A stretch of DNA of 64,000 nucleotides from Curtobacterium sp. MCBA15_012. Lineage in GTDB: Bacteria; Actinomycetota; Actinomycetes; Actinomycetales; Microbacteriaceae. The stretch lies in the NCBI RefSeq assembly GCF_001864935.2, contig NZ_CP126267.1, positions 682,001-746,000 of the forward strand, read 5' to 3'. The notes beneath the pieces were generated by a model. It searched no databases and was not told the origin of the DNA. It worked only from the letters and a program-made list of their open reading frames with translations. Position 1 is the first letter of the stretch; each line of letters starts with the position of its first letter. Positions 37,303 through 45,682 of the stretch are shown piece after piece. Both the position numbers and the translations under genes were made by a program.

Positions 37303-37632
37303 ATGAGCACGATCGTCGCCGACCGCGAGCAGTCCGCGATGACCGTGGACACGGCGACCATCGAGGTCATCACCGGCATCGCCGCCGGTGTCGTCTCCGC
37401 GGACGCTCCGAGCCGCGCGCACGTCGTGTGGTCGGAGGCCGACAGTGGCCTGTGGGCCGCGAACTACGGCGGCTACTACGGGGGAGTGGTGGACCAGCAG
37501 GGTGCGCACTTCTTCGTGTCGGACACCTACGGGCAGTACGTCGGCGACTTCCGGTCGCTCGACGAAGCCCAGGACCGTCTGGCCGAGCGGCTCCACGAGC
37601 TGCTGCCCGACGTGCGACGCACGCTCGTCTGA
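37303..37632 (+). CDS. Small paralogous protein B of a tandem pair, unknown function
   Basis: A 109-aa homologue of the preceding gene: VVWSEADSGLWAANYGGYYGG and SDTYGQYVGDFRSLDEAQDR match protein A closely while the N-termini differ. The ATG at 37303 follows AGGAG. The 137-nt space between the genes holds CAG/CAC-rich repeats (CACCAGCAGTGCC twice). One strong terminator follows the pair, so they are probably cotranscribed. They arose by a local duplication. Confidence 0.6.
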   Translation: MSTIVADREQSAMTVDTATIEVITGIAAGVVSADAPSRAHVVWSEADSGLWAANYGGYYGGVVDQQGAHFFVSDTYGQYVGDFRSLDEAQDRLAERLHELLPDVRRTLV

Positions 37633-37667
37633 ACCACTGGACTGCTGACCCGGTGATCAGCTGACGC

Positions 37668-37717
37668 AACGCCGGAGGGCCGGGGACACGATCACGTGTC
37701 CCCGGCCCTCCGGCGTT
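37668..37717 (+). terminator. Strong bidirectional hairpin terminator
   Basis: A perfect 23-bp stem (37668-37690 and 37695-37717) with loop ATCA, between the convergent paralogue pair and the large adhesin gene. Confidence 0.9.
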
Positions 37718-37722
37718 CTGCG

Positions 37723-37804
37723 TCCCGTCCGGGTCAGCGTGCCGTCGCGGTGCGGCGGCGGTGTCCCGTCCGGGTCAGGGTGCCGTCGCGGTGCGGCGGC
37801 GGTG
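37723..37804. repeat. 41-bp tandem duplication over the 3' end of the adhesin gene
   Basis: Two adjacent 41-bp copies (37723-37763 and 37764-37804) differ at one base. Copy 2 contains the stop codon and last codons of the adhesin gene (stop at 37775); copy 1 lies beyond the stop and is untranslated. Confidence 0.9.
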
Positions 37805-40800
37805 CAGCAGCACGATGCCGATCCCGATCGCCATGAGCACGAACGAGGCGACCAGGCCCGGCCACAGCACGTCCGAGCCCGTGAAGGCCAGCCGGTCGCC
37901 GCTCGGCATGGTGACGACCACGCCGCCGCCCGGTGCCGGGTTCTGCGCGAGGCCCGGGATGGCTGGGAAGGTCACCGCGAGCGTCGCGGTGGCGCGGCTG
38001 CCGTCCTGGTCGGCGACCGAGTAGTCGACCGTCGCGGTGCCGACGTACCCGGCGACCGGCGTGAAGGTGACCGTGCCCGTGGGTCGGACCGTGAAGGTGC
38101 CCTCGGACGGGACCGTCAGGGTGCCGACGAGCGTGCCGGTGCTCGGGTCGACGAGTCGGACCGACGACGGGTCGAGCGGCGTCGTGCCCGCCTTGTCGTT
38201 GCCGAGGACCTCGACGTTGATCCCGGTGCCGGGCTCGCCGGCACGGTGGTCGTCTGCGGCGGTGGGCGGGGTGCCCACCGTGACGGTCATGACCGCGTCG
38301 CTGGTGTGGCCGTCGACGTCCTGGATCCGGTAGTTCCCCGACGTCGGACCCGAGAAGCCGGCCGCCGGCGCGAAGGAGACCGCACCGTCGACGGCGTCGA
38401 CCGACCAGGTACCGACCCGCGGCACCGCGATGCGGGAGACCGAGGCCCGAGAGGCGTCGAGGAGCAGCACGCGGGTGCGCATGATCGGCGTCGCGACGTT
38501 GCCCGCGTCGTCGTTGCCGAGGACGGACATCGTCACGGTCGTGCCGCTCGGGGTCGTCGCCCAGTCGTCGTGCGCCGTCGGGCTGACCGACGTGACGGTG
38601 ACGGCGATGGTCGCCGTGGCCGTCGCCTTCCCGGTGTCGGCGACCCGGTAGGTCACCGGTGTGGTCGTGCCGACGCTGCCCGGTGCGGGGGTGAACGTCA
38701 CCGAGCCGGTGGACGGGTCGACGACGTACGTGCCCTCCGCGGGGACCGTGAGCGTCCGACCGTCGGCCGACGCGGTGGCGCCGACGGGCTGGCCGGCTGT
38801 GGGGAAGACCACGCTGGTCGGGTCGATCGGGGTGCCCTTCGCGACGCCGGGGACGTCGTTGCCGAGGACGTCGATCGACACCGGGGTGTTCTGCTCGGTC
38901 GTGGCGGTGTCGTCCTGCGCCGCCGGGCCGACCGGGGTGACCGTCGCGGTGATCGTCGCGGTCGCGGGGTGGCCGTCGACGTCGGCGACCCGGTAGGGCA
39001 CGGGCGTCGTCGTGCCGCGGAAGGTGGGCTCGGGGGTGAACGTGACCTTCCCGGTCTTCGGGTCGATCACGTAGGTGCCCTCGCCGGGGACGGTCAGCTG
39101 CTTGCCGTCCGTGCTGACGCTGCTGGCCCCGGTTCCGGTGCCGGTGCCGGTGCCGGTGCTGGCTCCGGTGCCGGTGCCGGTGCTGGCTCCGGTTCCGGTG
39201 GTGCTGCCGGTGAACGTCACCGAGGTCGGGTCGAGCGGGGTCGCCGTGTTGCCCGCGGTGTCGTTGCGGAGGACGTCGACCGTGGTCGAGTCGCCCTGCG
39301 CGAGCGTGACGGTGTCGTCCTTCGCAGTCGGTGCGACGGCGGTCACGGTGATCGTCAGCGTGCCGGTGCCGGTCGCGCCGCCGGTGTCACCGACCTGGTA
39401 GGTCACGGGCGTCGTGGTGCCGGTGGAGCCCTGCGCCGGGGCGAAGGTGATCTTCCCGGTGGTCGGGTCAGCGGCGTACGTGCCTTGGCCGGGGACCGTC
39501 AGCTGGCGGCCGTCGGTGCTCGTGGTGGCACCGGCCGGCTGTCCGGTGCTCGGGAAGGAGACCTTCGTCGGGTCGACGGCACTCCCGCCCTGCACGCCTG
39601 GAGCGGCGTCGCGGACGACGTCGACCGTGGTCGGGGTGTTCTGCTGTGTCGTGGCGGTCTCGTTCGTGATCGTGGGGCCGACGGCGTCGACCCGGACGGT
39701 GATCGTCGCGGTGGACGTCGCTCCGTCGGCGTCGGCGACCCGGTAGCTGAACGGGGACGCGGTGCCGCGGAAGGACGGGTCCGGGGTGAAGGTGACCGTG
39801 CCGGTCGTCCGGTCGATCGCGGACGTGCCCTGGCCGGGGACCGTCACCTGTCGGCCGTCGGTGGAGACCTGCGCGCCCTTCGGCTGGCCGGTCGGGGGGA
39901 ACACGACGCTCGAGGCGACGGTGCTGCCCTGGTCGTTCGCGAGGACGTCGATCGTCACGGCCGCACCCTGGGTGGTCGTCGCGGAGTCGGGCTGCGCGTT
40001 GCCCTTGTACGTCACGGCGATCTGGCCGGACGTCTGGGTGCCGTGGGCGTCGGCGACCGTGTAGGTCACCGGGGTCGGGTTCCCCGTGGCGCCGCTCGCC
40101 GGCGTGAACGTGACCGTGCCCGACTGCGGGTCGACGGTCCACGTGCCCTCGCCGGGGACGGTCAGCTGCTTGCCGCCGTTCGACACGGTCGAGCCCGGCG
40201 TGTTCGGGGTGAGCGTGACGGTGGTCTTGTCGATGGTGCCGACGGAGCCCTGCAGCGGGTCGACGGTCACCGGCTGGCCGGCGGTGTTGCCCGTCGACGA
40301 GGTGTTCGTGACGGTCGGCTTGGGCGGGTTCGAGAACACGCACTGCACGTCGCCGCCGCCCGCGGGGACGGTGAAGGTCGCCGTGGTGCCCGTCCCCTGT
40401 GCGACGGTCGCGCCACTGACCAGGTCGGTGCACGTGTACGTCGTGTCGTAGGCGTTCGGGTCGGTCGTGCTGTTCCCCGGGGTCTGGTCGACCGTGTAGG
40501 TCTTGCCGGGCAGCAGGATGATCGGGCCGACGGTGACGGTGTCGGTTCCCGGAGTCGTGGTCCCGCTCACCGGCGTCGGGATGCCCCCGCCGCTGATGGT
40601 CGTGGTCAGCTCGTCGCTCGGCTTCGCACGGCCCTCGTCGAAGCCGCCCTGCGACTGGCCGGTGGACGGGAGCGCACGCGATCCGAGGTCGTACACGTTC
40701 AGCGCCGTGGTGCCGGAGCGGATCGACTTCGCCGGGCTGACGGCGCCGGTGACCGGGTCCACCTGCATGTAGGTGTTCGCGCCGGACCCGCTGATGTAGA

Positions 40801-41518
40801 TGTACCCGTCGTCGCCGAACGCCAACGAGGTGAGGTTGACCGACGTGCCGATCGCCGGTCCGACCGGCGTGGCCTTGGTGCTGTCGGAACCGAGGTCCGC
40901 GGCGTTCACGCGGTACACCTGGGCGGACTTCGTGCCGCTCGAGATGAAGTACATGTTGCCCTGGCGGTCGAACGCGAGGTCGCCCGCGCCGCCCGGAGGG
41001 GTCGTGGTCGGCTTGACCGACACGGCCTTCGACGCGACGAGGCCGGTCGCCGGGTCGTAGTACAGGAACGTGAAGAGGTTCGTGTTCGTGTCCAGGCCGC
41101 CGAAGTAGAACCGGCCGGTCTTGGGGTCGACGCCACCCATCTGGGTCGCGACCGTCGGGGAGCTCGGCCGGGGGATCGTCTTGAACGTCTCGGTGGACGC
41201 GGTCCACTGGAAGATGGTCGAGCCGTTCGTGAAGAACACCCGGCCGCCGTCACCGGAGACGCCGAGCTGGTTCAGCCCGGTCACGTTCCCCGGTGAGGTG
41301 ATGAACGGGGTGGCGGCGCCGGTCGCGCGGTCCACCGAGTAGATGGTCGAGTCGCCGTTCACGGTGGCGTACAGGCCGGACACGGGCAGGTTGGCCATCG
41401 CGGAGGCCGTCATCGGGCTCAGGAGCGCTGCGCTCCCGGCGACGAGTGTCGTTGCGATGGTCCCGGCGACCAGCCGGAGGGTTCGGCGGCGCGGTCGGGC
41501 GCGGTGCGAGGAGGGCAC
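37775..41518 (-). CDS. CshA-type fibrillar adhesin-like surface protein with LAFTG sorting signal
   Basis: A 1247-aa exported protein. The signal peptide (TLRLVAGTIATTLVAGSAALL) ends near residue 40. An N-terminal propeller-like region (about 45-290) has repeats such as IYSVDRATGAATPF and VYRVNAADLGS. A prealbumin-like segment with one Cys pair follows, then seven CshA-type repeats of about 90 aa with VTFTP.P.F.GT..PV.YRVAD.DG and VDVLGND motifs. The C-terminus is LAFTGSDVLWPGLVASFVLM plus HRRR. It is expected on the cell wall as a long stalk for adhesion. The GTG at 41518 is chosen because GAAGGA precedes it at 7 nt and it directly leads the signal peptide; in-frame ATGs at 41539 and 41569 lack a ribosome site. 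A Gly/Thr/Ser tract (39133-39200) is encoded by GGTGCC-type hexamers. Confidence 0.85.
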   Translation of the reverse strand: MPSSHRARPRRRTLRLVAGTIATTLVAGSAALLSPMTASAMANLPVSGLYATVNGDSTIYSVDRATGAATPFITSPGNVTGLNQLGVSGDGGRVFFTNGSTIFQWTASTETFKTIPRPSSPTVATQMGGVDPKTGRFYFGGLDTNTNLFTFLYYDPATGLVASKAVSVKPTTTPPGGAGDLAFDRQGNMYFISSGTKSAQVYRVNAADLGSDSTKATPVGPAIGTSVNLTSLAFGDDGYIYISGSGANTYMQVDPVTGAVSPAKSIRSGTTALNVYDLGSRALPSTGQSQGGFDEGRAKPSDELTTTISGGGIPTPVSGTTTPGTDTVTVGPIILLPGKTYTVDQTPGNSTTDPNAYDTTYTCTDLVSGATVAQGTGTTATFTVPAGGGDVQCVFSNPPKPTVTNTSSTGNTAGQPVTVDPLQGSVGTIDKTTVTLTPNTPGSTVSNGGKQLTVPGEGTWTVDPQSGTVTFTPASGATGNPTPVTYTVADAHGTQTSGQIAVTYKGNAQPDSATTTQGAAVTIDVLANDQGSTVASSVVFPPTGQPKGAQVSTDGRQVTVPGQGTSAIDRTTGTVTFTPDPSFRGTASPFSYRVADADGATSTATITVRVDAVGPTITNETATTQQNTPTTVDVVRDAAPGVQGGSAVDPTKVSFPSTGQPAGATTSTDGRQLTVPGQGTYAADPTTGKITFAPAQGSTGTTTPVTYQVGDTGGATGTGTLTITVTAVAPTAKDDTVTLAQGDSTTVDVLRNDTAGNTATPLDPTSVTFTGSTTGTGASTGTGTGASTGTGTGTGTGASSVSTDGKQLTVPGEGTYVIDPKTGKVTFTPEPTFRGTTTPVPYRVADVDGHPATATITATVTPVGPAAQDDTATTEQNTPVSIDVLGNDVPGVAKGTPIDPTSVVFPTAGQPVGATASADGRTLTVPAEGTYVVDPSTGSVTFTPAPGSVGTTTPVTYRVADTGKATATATIAVTVTSVSPTAHDDWATTPSGTTVTMSVLGNDDAGNVATPIMRTRVLLLDASRASVSRIAVPRVGTWSVDAVDGAVSFAPAAGFSGPTSGNYRIQDVDGHTSDAVMTVTVGTPPTAADDHRAGEPGTGINVEVLGNDKAGTTPLDPSSVRLVDPSTGTLVGTLTVPSEGTFTVRPTGTVTFTPVAGYVGTATVDYSVADQDGSRATATLAVTFPAIPGLAQNPAPGGGVVVTMPSGDRLAFTGSDVLWPGLVASFVLMAIGIGIVLLHRRRTATAP

Positions 41519-41599
41519 GGGTGTTCCTTCGTCATGCATGGTCGTGTCGGGTACACGACCGTTCATCACGATAGGGGGACAGGACCGTCCAGCTGGGGC

Positions 41600-42409
41600 T
41601 CAGGAGGGGTGCGAGCTGTCCCCAAAGAGGGGGACCGAGGTGTGCCCAGAGCGGGGGGCCGTCGCGTCCCGTGGGCCGCTGTCCACGGGCTCGATCAGGT
41701 GCGGCCCGTCGTTCCGGACGCTGTTCACCGTGCGGGCGACCTCGTACTGCTCCAGGCCCGCGGCGACCTCGAGCGACTCGTGGTCGAGCAGGGCGAGCAG
41801 GTCGTCCGGGGCCAGCCCGCCGTCGAGCCAGTCGTCGTAGCCGTCAGGGGTCAGGAACGCCGGCATCCGGTCGTGCACCTCGCCCGGGGCCACGTGCGCG
41901 TCGCGGGTGATGATCGCCAGGGACAGCCGCCACTTGTCCGGGTCGTCCTCGGGCTTGGTCGGGTCGGGCCAGGCGCTGACCACCCCGGCCATCGCCAGGG
42001 CGCCGCCGGGCTCGTGCACGAAGTGCGGCTCCTTGCCGTCCTCTCGGACCACCCACTCGTAGTAGCCGAGCGCCGGCACGATGCACCGGTTCGTCGCGAA
42101 CGCCCGCTTGAACATGCCGCTCGTCGCGACGGTCTCGATCCGGGCATTGATCGGCTTCGGTCGCTGCTTCTGGAAGTCCTTCGCCCAGCTCGGCACGAAG
42201 CCCCAGCTGATCTGCGGCAGCTCGCGCTCCCCGTGGCGCTGCCGGACGGCGTACACCGGGTCGGTCGGAGCGACGTTCCAGCTCGGCGCGAGGCCGGTGT
42301 GCACCTCGCCGGTGGCCTGGTCGACGTGCTCGGTGCGCGCGGCGAGCTCCCCGACGAGCTCGGGCAGCAGATCGGCCGTGGTGTCGGTGACGACGAACCT
42401 TCCACACAT
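41600..42409 (-). CDS. SRAP-family abasic-site protein (YedK/HMCES)
   Basis: A 269-aa protein that forms a thiazolidine DNA-protein crosslink with abasic sites in single-stranded DNA. Catalytic Cys2 (MCGRFVV), Asn in PINARIETV, Glu in GYYEWV and His in VHDRMPAFL are all present. The C-terminal about 30 residues after NSVRNDGPHLIEP are a low-complexity extension encoded by GC-rich repeats. CACACT lies 6 nt before the ATG, a leaderless-like arrangement. Confidence 0.94.
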   Translation of the reverse strand: MCGRFVVTDTTADLLPELVGELAARTEHVDQATGEVHTGLAPSWNVAPTDPVYAVRQRHGERELPQISWGFVPSWAKDFQKQRPKPINARIETVATSGMFKRAFATNRCIVPALGYYEWVVREDGKEPHFVHEPGGALAMAGVVSAWPDPTKPEDDPDKWRLSLAIITRDAHVAPGEVHDRMPAFLTPDGYDDWLDGGLAPDDLLALLDHESLEVAAGLEQYEVARTVNSVRNDGPHLIEPVDSGPRDATAPRSGHTSVPLFGDSSHPS

Positions 42410-42501
42410 GCGCCCAGTGTGCCCGCCGCGACCGACACCCGTGCCGGTTCGCCGCGCTGCTGCCGTGCCGTGCAGGACGGCTCCGCTGCTACCGTGCCGT
42501 C

Positions 42502-42888
42502 GTGGTCACGGACGAGACGCGCTGCCCCTGCCTGAGCGGCAACCCCTACGGCGAGTGCTGCGGCCCCCTGCACGCGGGCGCCGTCGCCCCGACGGCCGAG
42601 CGGCTCATGCGCTCCCGGTTCAGCGCGTTCGCCCTCGGCCTGTCGGAGTACCTGCTGCTGAGCTGGCACCCGAGCACCCGCCCGGACGAGCTGACGCTCG
42701 ACCCGGCGCAGCGGTGGACGCGGTTGGACGTCGTCGCCACCCGGTCAGGAGGCCCGTTCGACTCCCGGGGCACGGTCGCGTTCCGCGCGTGGTGGCGTTC
42801 CGACGACGAGCGCGGCACGCTCGAGGAGACGAGCGAGTTCGTCCGCGAGCAGGGCCGCTGGTTCTACCTCGACGGCGTCGTCGGCTGA
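42502..42888 (+). CDS. YchJ-family (UPF0225) protein with SEC-C-type zinc motif
   Basis: A 128-aa protein. The N-terminal Cys motif CPCLSGNPYGECCGPLH is the SEC-C-like metal site, followed by the YchJ domain (ERLMRSRFSAFALGLSEYLL, TWHP-like SWHPSTRP, TVAFRAWWR, LEETSEFVREQGRWFYLDG). The function of the family is unknown; a zinc-binding role is expected. TACCGT lies 6 nt before the GTG start, so the transcript is probably leaderless and there is no ribosome site. Confidence 0.9.
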   Translation: MVTDETRCPCLSGNPYGECCGPLHAGAVAPTAERLMRSRFSAFALGLSEYLLLSWHPSTRPDELTLDPAQRWTRLDVVATRSGGPFDSRGTVAFRAWWRSDDERGTLEETSEFVREQGRWFYLDGVVG

Positions 42889-42907
42889 CGTCCGGTCGTC
42901 CGCAGGC

Positions 42908-43774
42908 TCAGGCGCCGATCGTCTCCGGCAGCCCGACCGCGACACGCATCGCTCGTCGCACGGCCGCCTCGTCGGGCAGCAGCTGGTCCGGGTCGCCGGT
43001 CAGGAAGAACCGGATCTGCCCGATCGCCTGCTCGGTGAGCATGTCGAGACCGCTGAGCACGCGACCGCCCGCGTCGGCCCAGCGCTGCGCGGCCACGGTC
43101 GGCCACGGCTCGTAGGCGACGTCGAACAGCACCGCGTCCGGCCCCGCGGGCACCAGCTCGAGGGAGTCCGCCGCACCACCCGGCAGCGTCGACACGACGA
43201 ACCCGTGCCGGGTGCCCGGCAGGTCGGCGATCGACAGGACGTCGAGTGTCACGCCGAGCCGGACCGCCAGCTCGACCAGGGGCGTGGCCTTGGCGGGGTC
43301 GCGCAGGAACAGCCGAACGGCGACCGCGCCGAGCCGGACCGCCGCGGTGAGGGCGCTCGTCGCGGTCGCGCCGCCGCCGAGGATCGTGGCCTCGCCGGGC
43401 AGGTGTCCGAGGGCCTCGACCGGTCGGACGATGCCCTCGACGTCTGTGTTCACGCCGGCGAGGACGACCCGGTCGCCCTCCTGACGGAACGCGACCGTGT
43501 TCGCGACGCCGAGCTGGTCGACGAGCGCGCTCGCGCGGTCGAGCATCGGGACGACGTCCCGCTTGAGCGGCATCGTCAGGCTGAGCCCGCGCCAGTCCGG
43601 ACCCAGCCCCGCGACGAACGCGTCGAGCCCGCCGGACGCGACCTCGTGCCTCCCGTACGTGAAGGGGACCCCGAGCACGGCGTAGGCCGCTGCGTGCAGC
43701 GTGGGCGAGAGCGAGTGCGCGACGGGGGAGCCGAGGACGGCCAGCCGGGTGCGGTCGGGGTCTGCGTACTCCAC
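42908..43774 (-). CDS. aroE: Shikimate 5-dehydrogenase
   Basis: A 288-aa enzyme reducing 3-dehydroshikimate with NADPH in the aromatic amino acid pathway. The substrate site is GSPVAHSLSPTLHAAAY, the catalytic Lys is in SLTMPLKRDV, GVNTDVEGIV carries the Asp, and ATILGGGATATSALTAAVRLG is the cofactor loop. GTG at 43774 with TAGGCT 7 nt ahead (leaderless). Chorismate mutase, another shikimate-pathway gene, is 2 kb away. Confidence 0.9.
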   Translation of the reverse strand: MEYADPDRTRLAVLGSPVAHSLSPTLHAAAYAVLGVPFTYGRHEVASGGLDAFVAGLGPDWRGLSLTMPLKRDVVPMLDRASALVDQLGVANTVAFRQEGDRVVLAGVNTDVEGIVRPVEALGHLPGEATILGGGATATSALTAAVRLGAVAVRLFLRDPAKATPLVELAVRLGVTLDVLSIADLPGTRHGFVVSTLPGGAADSLELVPAGPDAVLFDVAYEPWPTVAAQRWADAGGRVLSGLDMLTEQAIGQIRFFLTGDPDQLLPDEAAVRRAMRVAVGLPETIGA

Positions 43775-43824
43775 GGTCCGGAGCCTATCCGGGTCGACCG
43801 GACGACCGGGCCAGCGACGGTTTC

Positions 43825-43841
43825 TTAGGGTAGCCTCACCT
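43825..43841 (+). promoter_or_regulatory. DtxR/IdeR-type iron box overlapping a promoter
   Basis: TTAGGGTAGCCTCACCT resembles the actinobacterial DtxR/IdeR box (TTAGGTTAGGCTAACCT). It contains TAGCCT (43831-43836), a -10 hexamer 7 nt before the GTG of the lipoprotein gene. Iron-loaded repressor would cover the -10 element. Confidence 0.75.
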
Positions 43842-43843
43842 GC

Positions 43844-44860
43844 GTGACCCGTACCTCCCCCTCGTCGCGCCGCTTCCGGCGCGTGCTCGCCGCAGCCGGC
43901 GCCGTCGTCGCCGCGTCCCTCGTCCTCGCCGGCTGCAGCTCCGGCTCGTCGACGGGCTCCGCCTCGGACGACGCCACCGGTTCGTCCGGCGCGTTCCCCG
44001 TCTCCATCACGACCGCACTCGGCACGACCGAGATCCCGTCGCAGCCGAAGCGCGTCGTCGCCCTCGGCTGGGGTGACGCCGAGACGGCGCTCGAACTCGG
44101 CGTGCAGCCGGTCGGTGCGAGCGACTGGCTCGCGTTCGGCGGCGACGGCGTCGGCCCGTGGCTCGAGGGGAAGTACACGAAGAAGCCGACGATCATCCAG
44201 ACGCTCGAGCCGAGCTACGAGCAGATCCTCAAGCTCAAGCCGGACCTGATCCTCGACACCAAGAGCTCCGGGGACAAGGACCGCTACAGCAAGCTGTCCG
44301 CCATCGCGCCGACGGTCGCGATCCCGAAGGGCGGCGAGAACTACCTGACGACCACCGAGCAGCAGGTCGACCTCGTCGCGAAGGCGCTCGGCAAGGAGTC
44401 CCAGGGCAAGCAGCTGCTCGCCGGCCTCGACGACTCGTTCGCGGCAGCGAAGAAGGCCCACCCGGAGTTCCAGGGCAAGACGGCCGTCGTCGGCGCGTAC
44501 ACGTCCGAGGGGTTCAGCGCCTACGCGTCGAACGACTCCCGCTCCACGTTCGTGCGGAACCTCGGCTTCACCATCCCGAAGGCGATCGACCAGCAGGCCG
44601 GTGACGCGTTCTCGGTGAAGCTCTCCGAGGAGAACCTCGACCTGCTCGACGCCGACCTGACGATGATCCTGCCGATCTACGTCGACGCGTCGAAGGCCGA
44701 GGCGGACCCGCTCTTCCAGAAGGTGCCGTCGGTGCAGGCCGGGCACGACATCGTGGTGAGCGACGCGGACGTCTCGTCGGCGTTCTCGCTCGGCACGACC
44801 GCGGCGATCGAGTGGGCGCTCGACCGCCTGCCGGACGAGATGGCGAAGAAGGTCGGCTGA
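43844..44860 (+). CDS. Iron-siderophore ABC transporter substrate-binding lipoprotein
   Basis: A 338-aa class III binding protein (FepB/FecB-like). The lipobox is LVLAGCSS (Cys about residue 30). The chain then shows IPSQPKRVVALGWGDAETALELG, EPSYEQILKLKPDLILD, VDLVAKALG and NLGFTIPKAID, the usual two-lobe pattern. It binds a ferric siderophore outside the membrane. The iron box directly upstream fits iron-repressed expression. No permease or ATPase gene is beside it, so it must share one encoded elsewhere. The GTG start has no ribosome site and follows a -10 hexamer by 7 nt. Confidence 0.92.
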   Translation: MTRTSPSSRRFRRVLAAAGAVVAASLVLAGCSSGSSTGSASDDATGSSGAFPVSITTALGTTEIPSQPKRVVALGWGDAETALELGVQPVGASDWLAFGGDGVGPWLEGKYTKKPTIIQTLEPSYEQILKLKPDLILDTKSSGDKDRYSKLSAIAPTVAIPKGGENYLTTTEQQVDLVAKALGKESQGKQLLAGLDDSFAAAKKAHPEFQGKTAVVGAYTSEGFSAYASNDSRSTFVRNLGFTIPKAIDQQAGDAFSVKLSEENLDLLDADLTMILPIYVDASKAEADPLFQKVPSVQAGHDIVVSDADVSSAFSLGTTAAIEWALDRLPDEMAKKVG

Positions 44861-44902
44861 GCCGGTCCGGCCGGGGGGCAGGCCGGGAGCCGGCCGCCCC
44901 GG

Positions 44903-44955
44903 GATTGAGCAGAAGACGTCGGGTCGCAGTGTGCGACTCGACGTCTTCTGCTCCC
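44903..44955. repeat. Palindromic element family P, copy 5
   Basis: Left arm with GAGCAGAAGACGTCGGGT, 11-nt loop (44925-44935), right arm with GACGTCTTCTGCTC. The ATTGAG form of the arm end differs from the ATGGAG form near 4 kb. The 364-nt gap 44861-45224 is filled by copies 5 and 6 of family P and one family F hairpin; no gene is seen. Confidence 0.85.
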
Positions 44956-44986
44956 TGGAGGGGGATCGCCGGGCGTGACCGGCTGC

Positions 44987-45030
44987 CGGACGGGAGGCGC
45001 GGTGCGGGCTGGCACCGCGCCTCCCGTCCG
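44987..45030. repeat. Palindromic element family F, copy 2
   Basis: A perfect 19-bp stem (CGGACGGGAGGCGCGGTGC and its complement) with a 6-nt loop, lying between two family P elements. Confidence 0.88.
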
Positions 45031-45101
45031 TCCCGGGGGTGCGTCGGACTGGGTGCGGCCGTCTTTGGGGGTCCCGCCGTTCCCGAGGTCCCGCCCTCCC
45101 G

Positions 45102-45158
45102 GGATTGAGCAGAAGACGTCGGGTCGGGGTGTTCGACTCGACGTCTTCTGCTCAATCC
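45102..45158. repeat. Palindromic element family P, copy 6
   Basis: Arms nearly perfect over about 23 nt (ATTGAG form) around an 11-nt loop, about 200 nt after copy 5. It lies 67 nt from the 3' end of the DUF1304 gene. Confidence 0.85.
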
Positions 45159-45224
45159 ACAGGGCCGGGCGGGACCAGGTGGCGGACGGCAGCCCGTGAC
45201 CGACGCCCGAGCGCGGCGGCCGGG

Positions 45225-45632
45225 CTAGGACGCGGGGAAGGTGGAGCCGAGGAACGCGAAGAGCAGGGTGATCAGGGGCAGGGCGCCCTGCACGAAGGCC
45301 GAGTTGAGGTACCGACGCCCGGTGCCGGCGAGGACGACCGCGGCGCCGAGCATGCTCGCGGTCGAGAACACCACGAGGGTCCACCCGGTGGCGCCGTTGC
45401 CCGCGACGACGAGCACGACACCGAGGACCGCGCCGATCGCGAGGAACAGGTTGTAGAAGCCCTGGTTGAAGGCGAGGGCGCGGGTGGCCTGCGCCTCGGT
45501 CTCGTTCGCGATGCCGAAGACCCGGCGGACGCGAGGACTGCTCCACGCGACGGACTCGAGGACGAAGACGTACACGTGGACGAGGCCCGCGAGGACCGCA
45601 CACACGCTCGAGATCACGAGCAGGACCGACAT
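45225..45632 (-). CDS. DUF1304 membrane protein
   Basis: A 135-aa protein with four TM segments: LLVISSVCAVLAGLVHVYVFVLES, GFYNLFLAIGAVLGVVLV, LVVFSTASMLGAAVVLAG and a final FVQGALPLITLLFAFLG. FNQGFYNLFLA is the DUF1304 hallmark. Function unknown. The ATG at 45632 is preferred because GGGAGG lies 9 nt ahead; the ATG at 45641 would sit directly on it. Confidence 0.88.
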   Translation of the reverse strand: MSVLLVISSVCAVLAGLVHVYVFVLESVAWSSPRVRRVFGIANETEAQATRALAFNQGFYNLFLAIGAVLGVVLVVAGNGATGWTLVVFSTASMLGAAVVLAGTGRRYLNSAFVQGALPLITLLFAFLGSTFPAS

Positions 45633-45682
45633 GGCCTCCATCCTCCCACCGCCGGAGGAGTGCTCACGCCGCGGGGCCGGGC

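Noticed and set aside
37739..41296. 1185-codon plus-strand frame opposite the adhesin gene
   Set aside because: It has only Arg/Gly/Asp-rich low-complexity translation, and the minus strand has a signal peptide, ordered repeats and a sorting signal.
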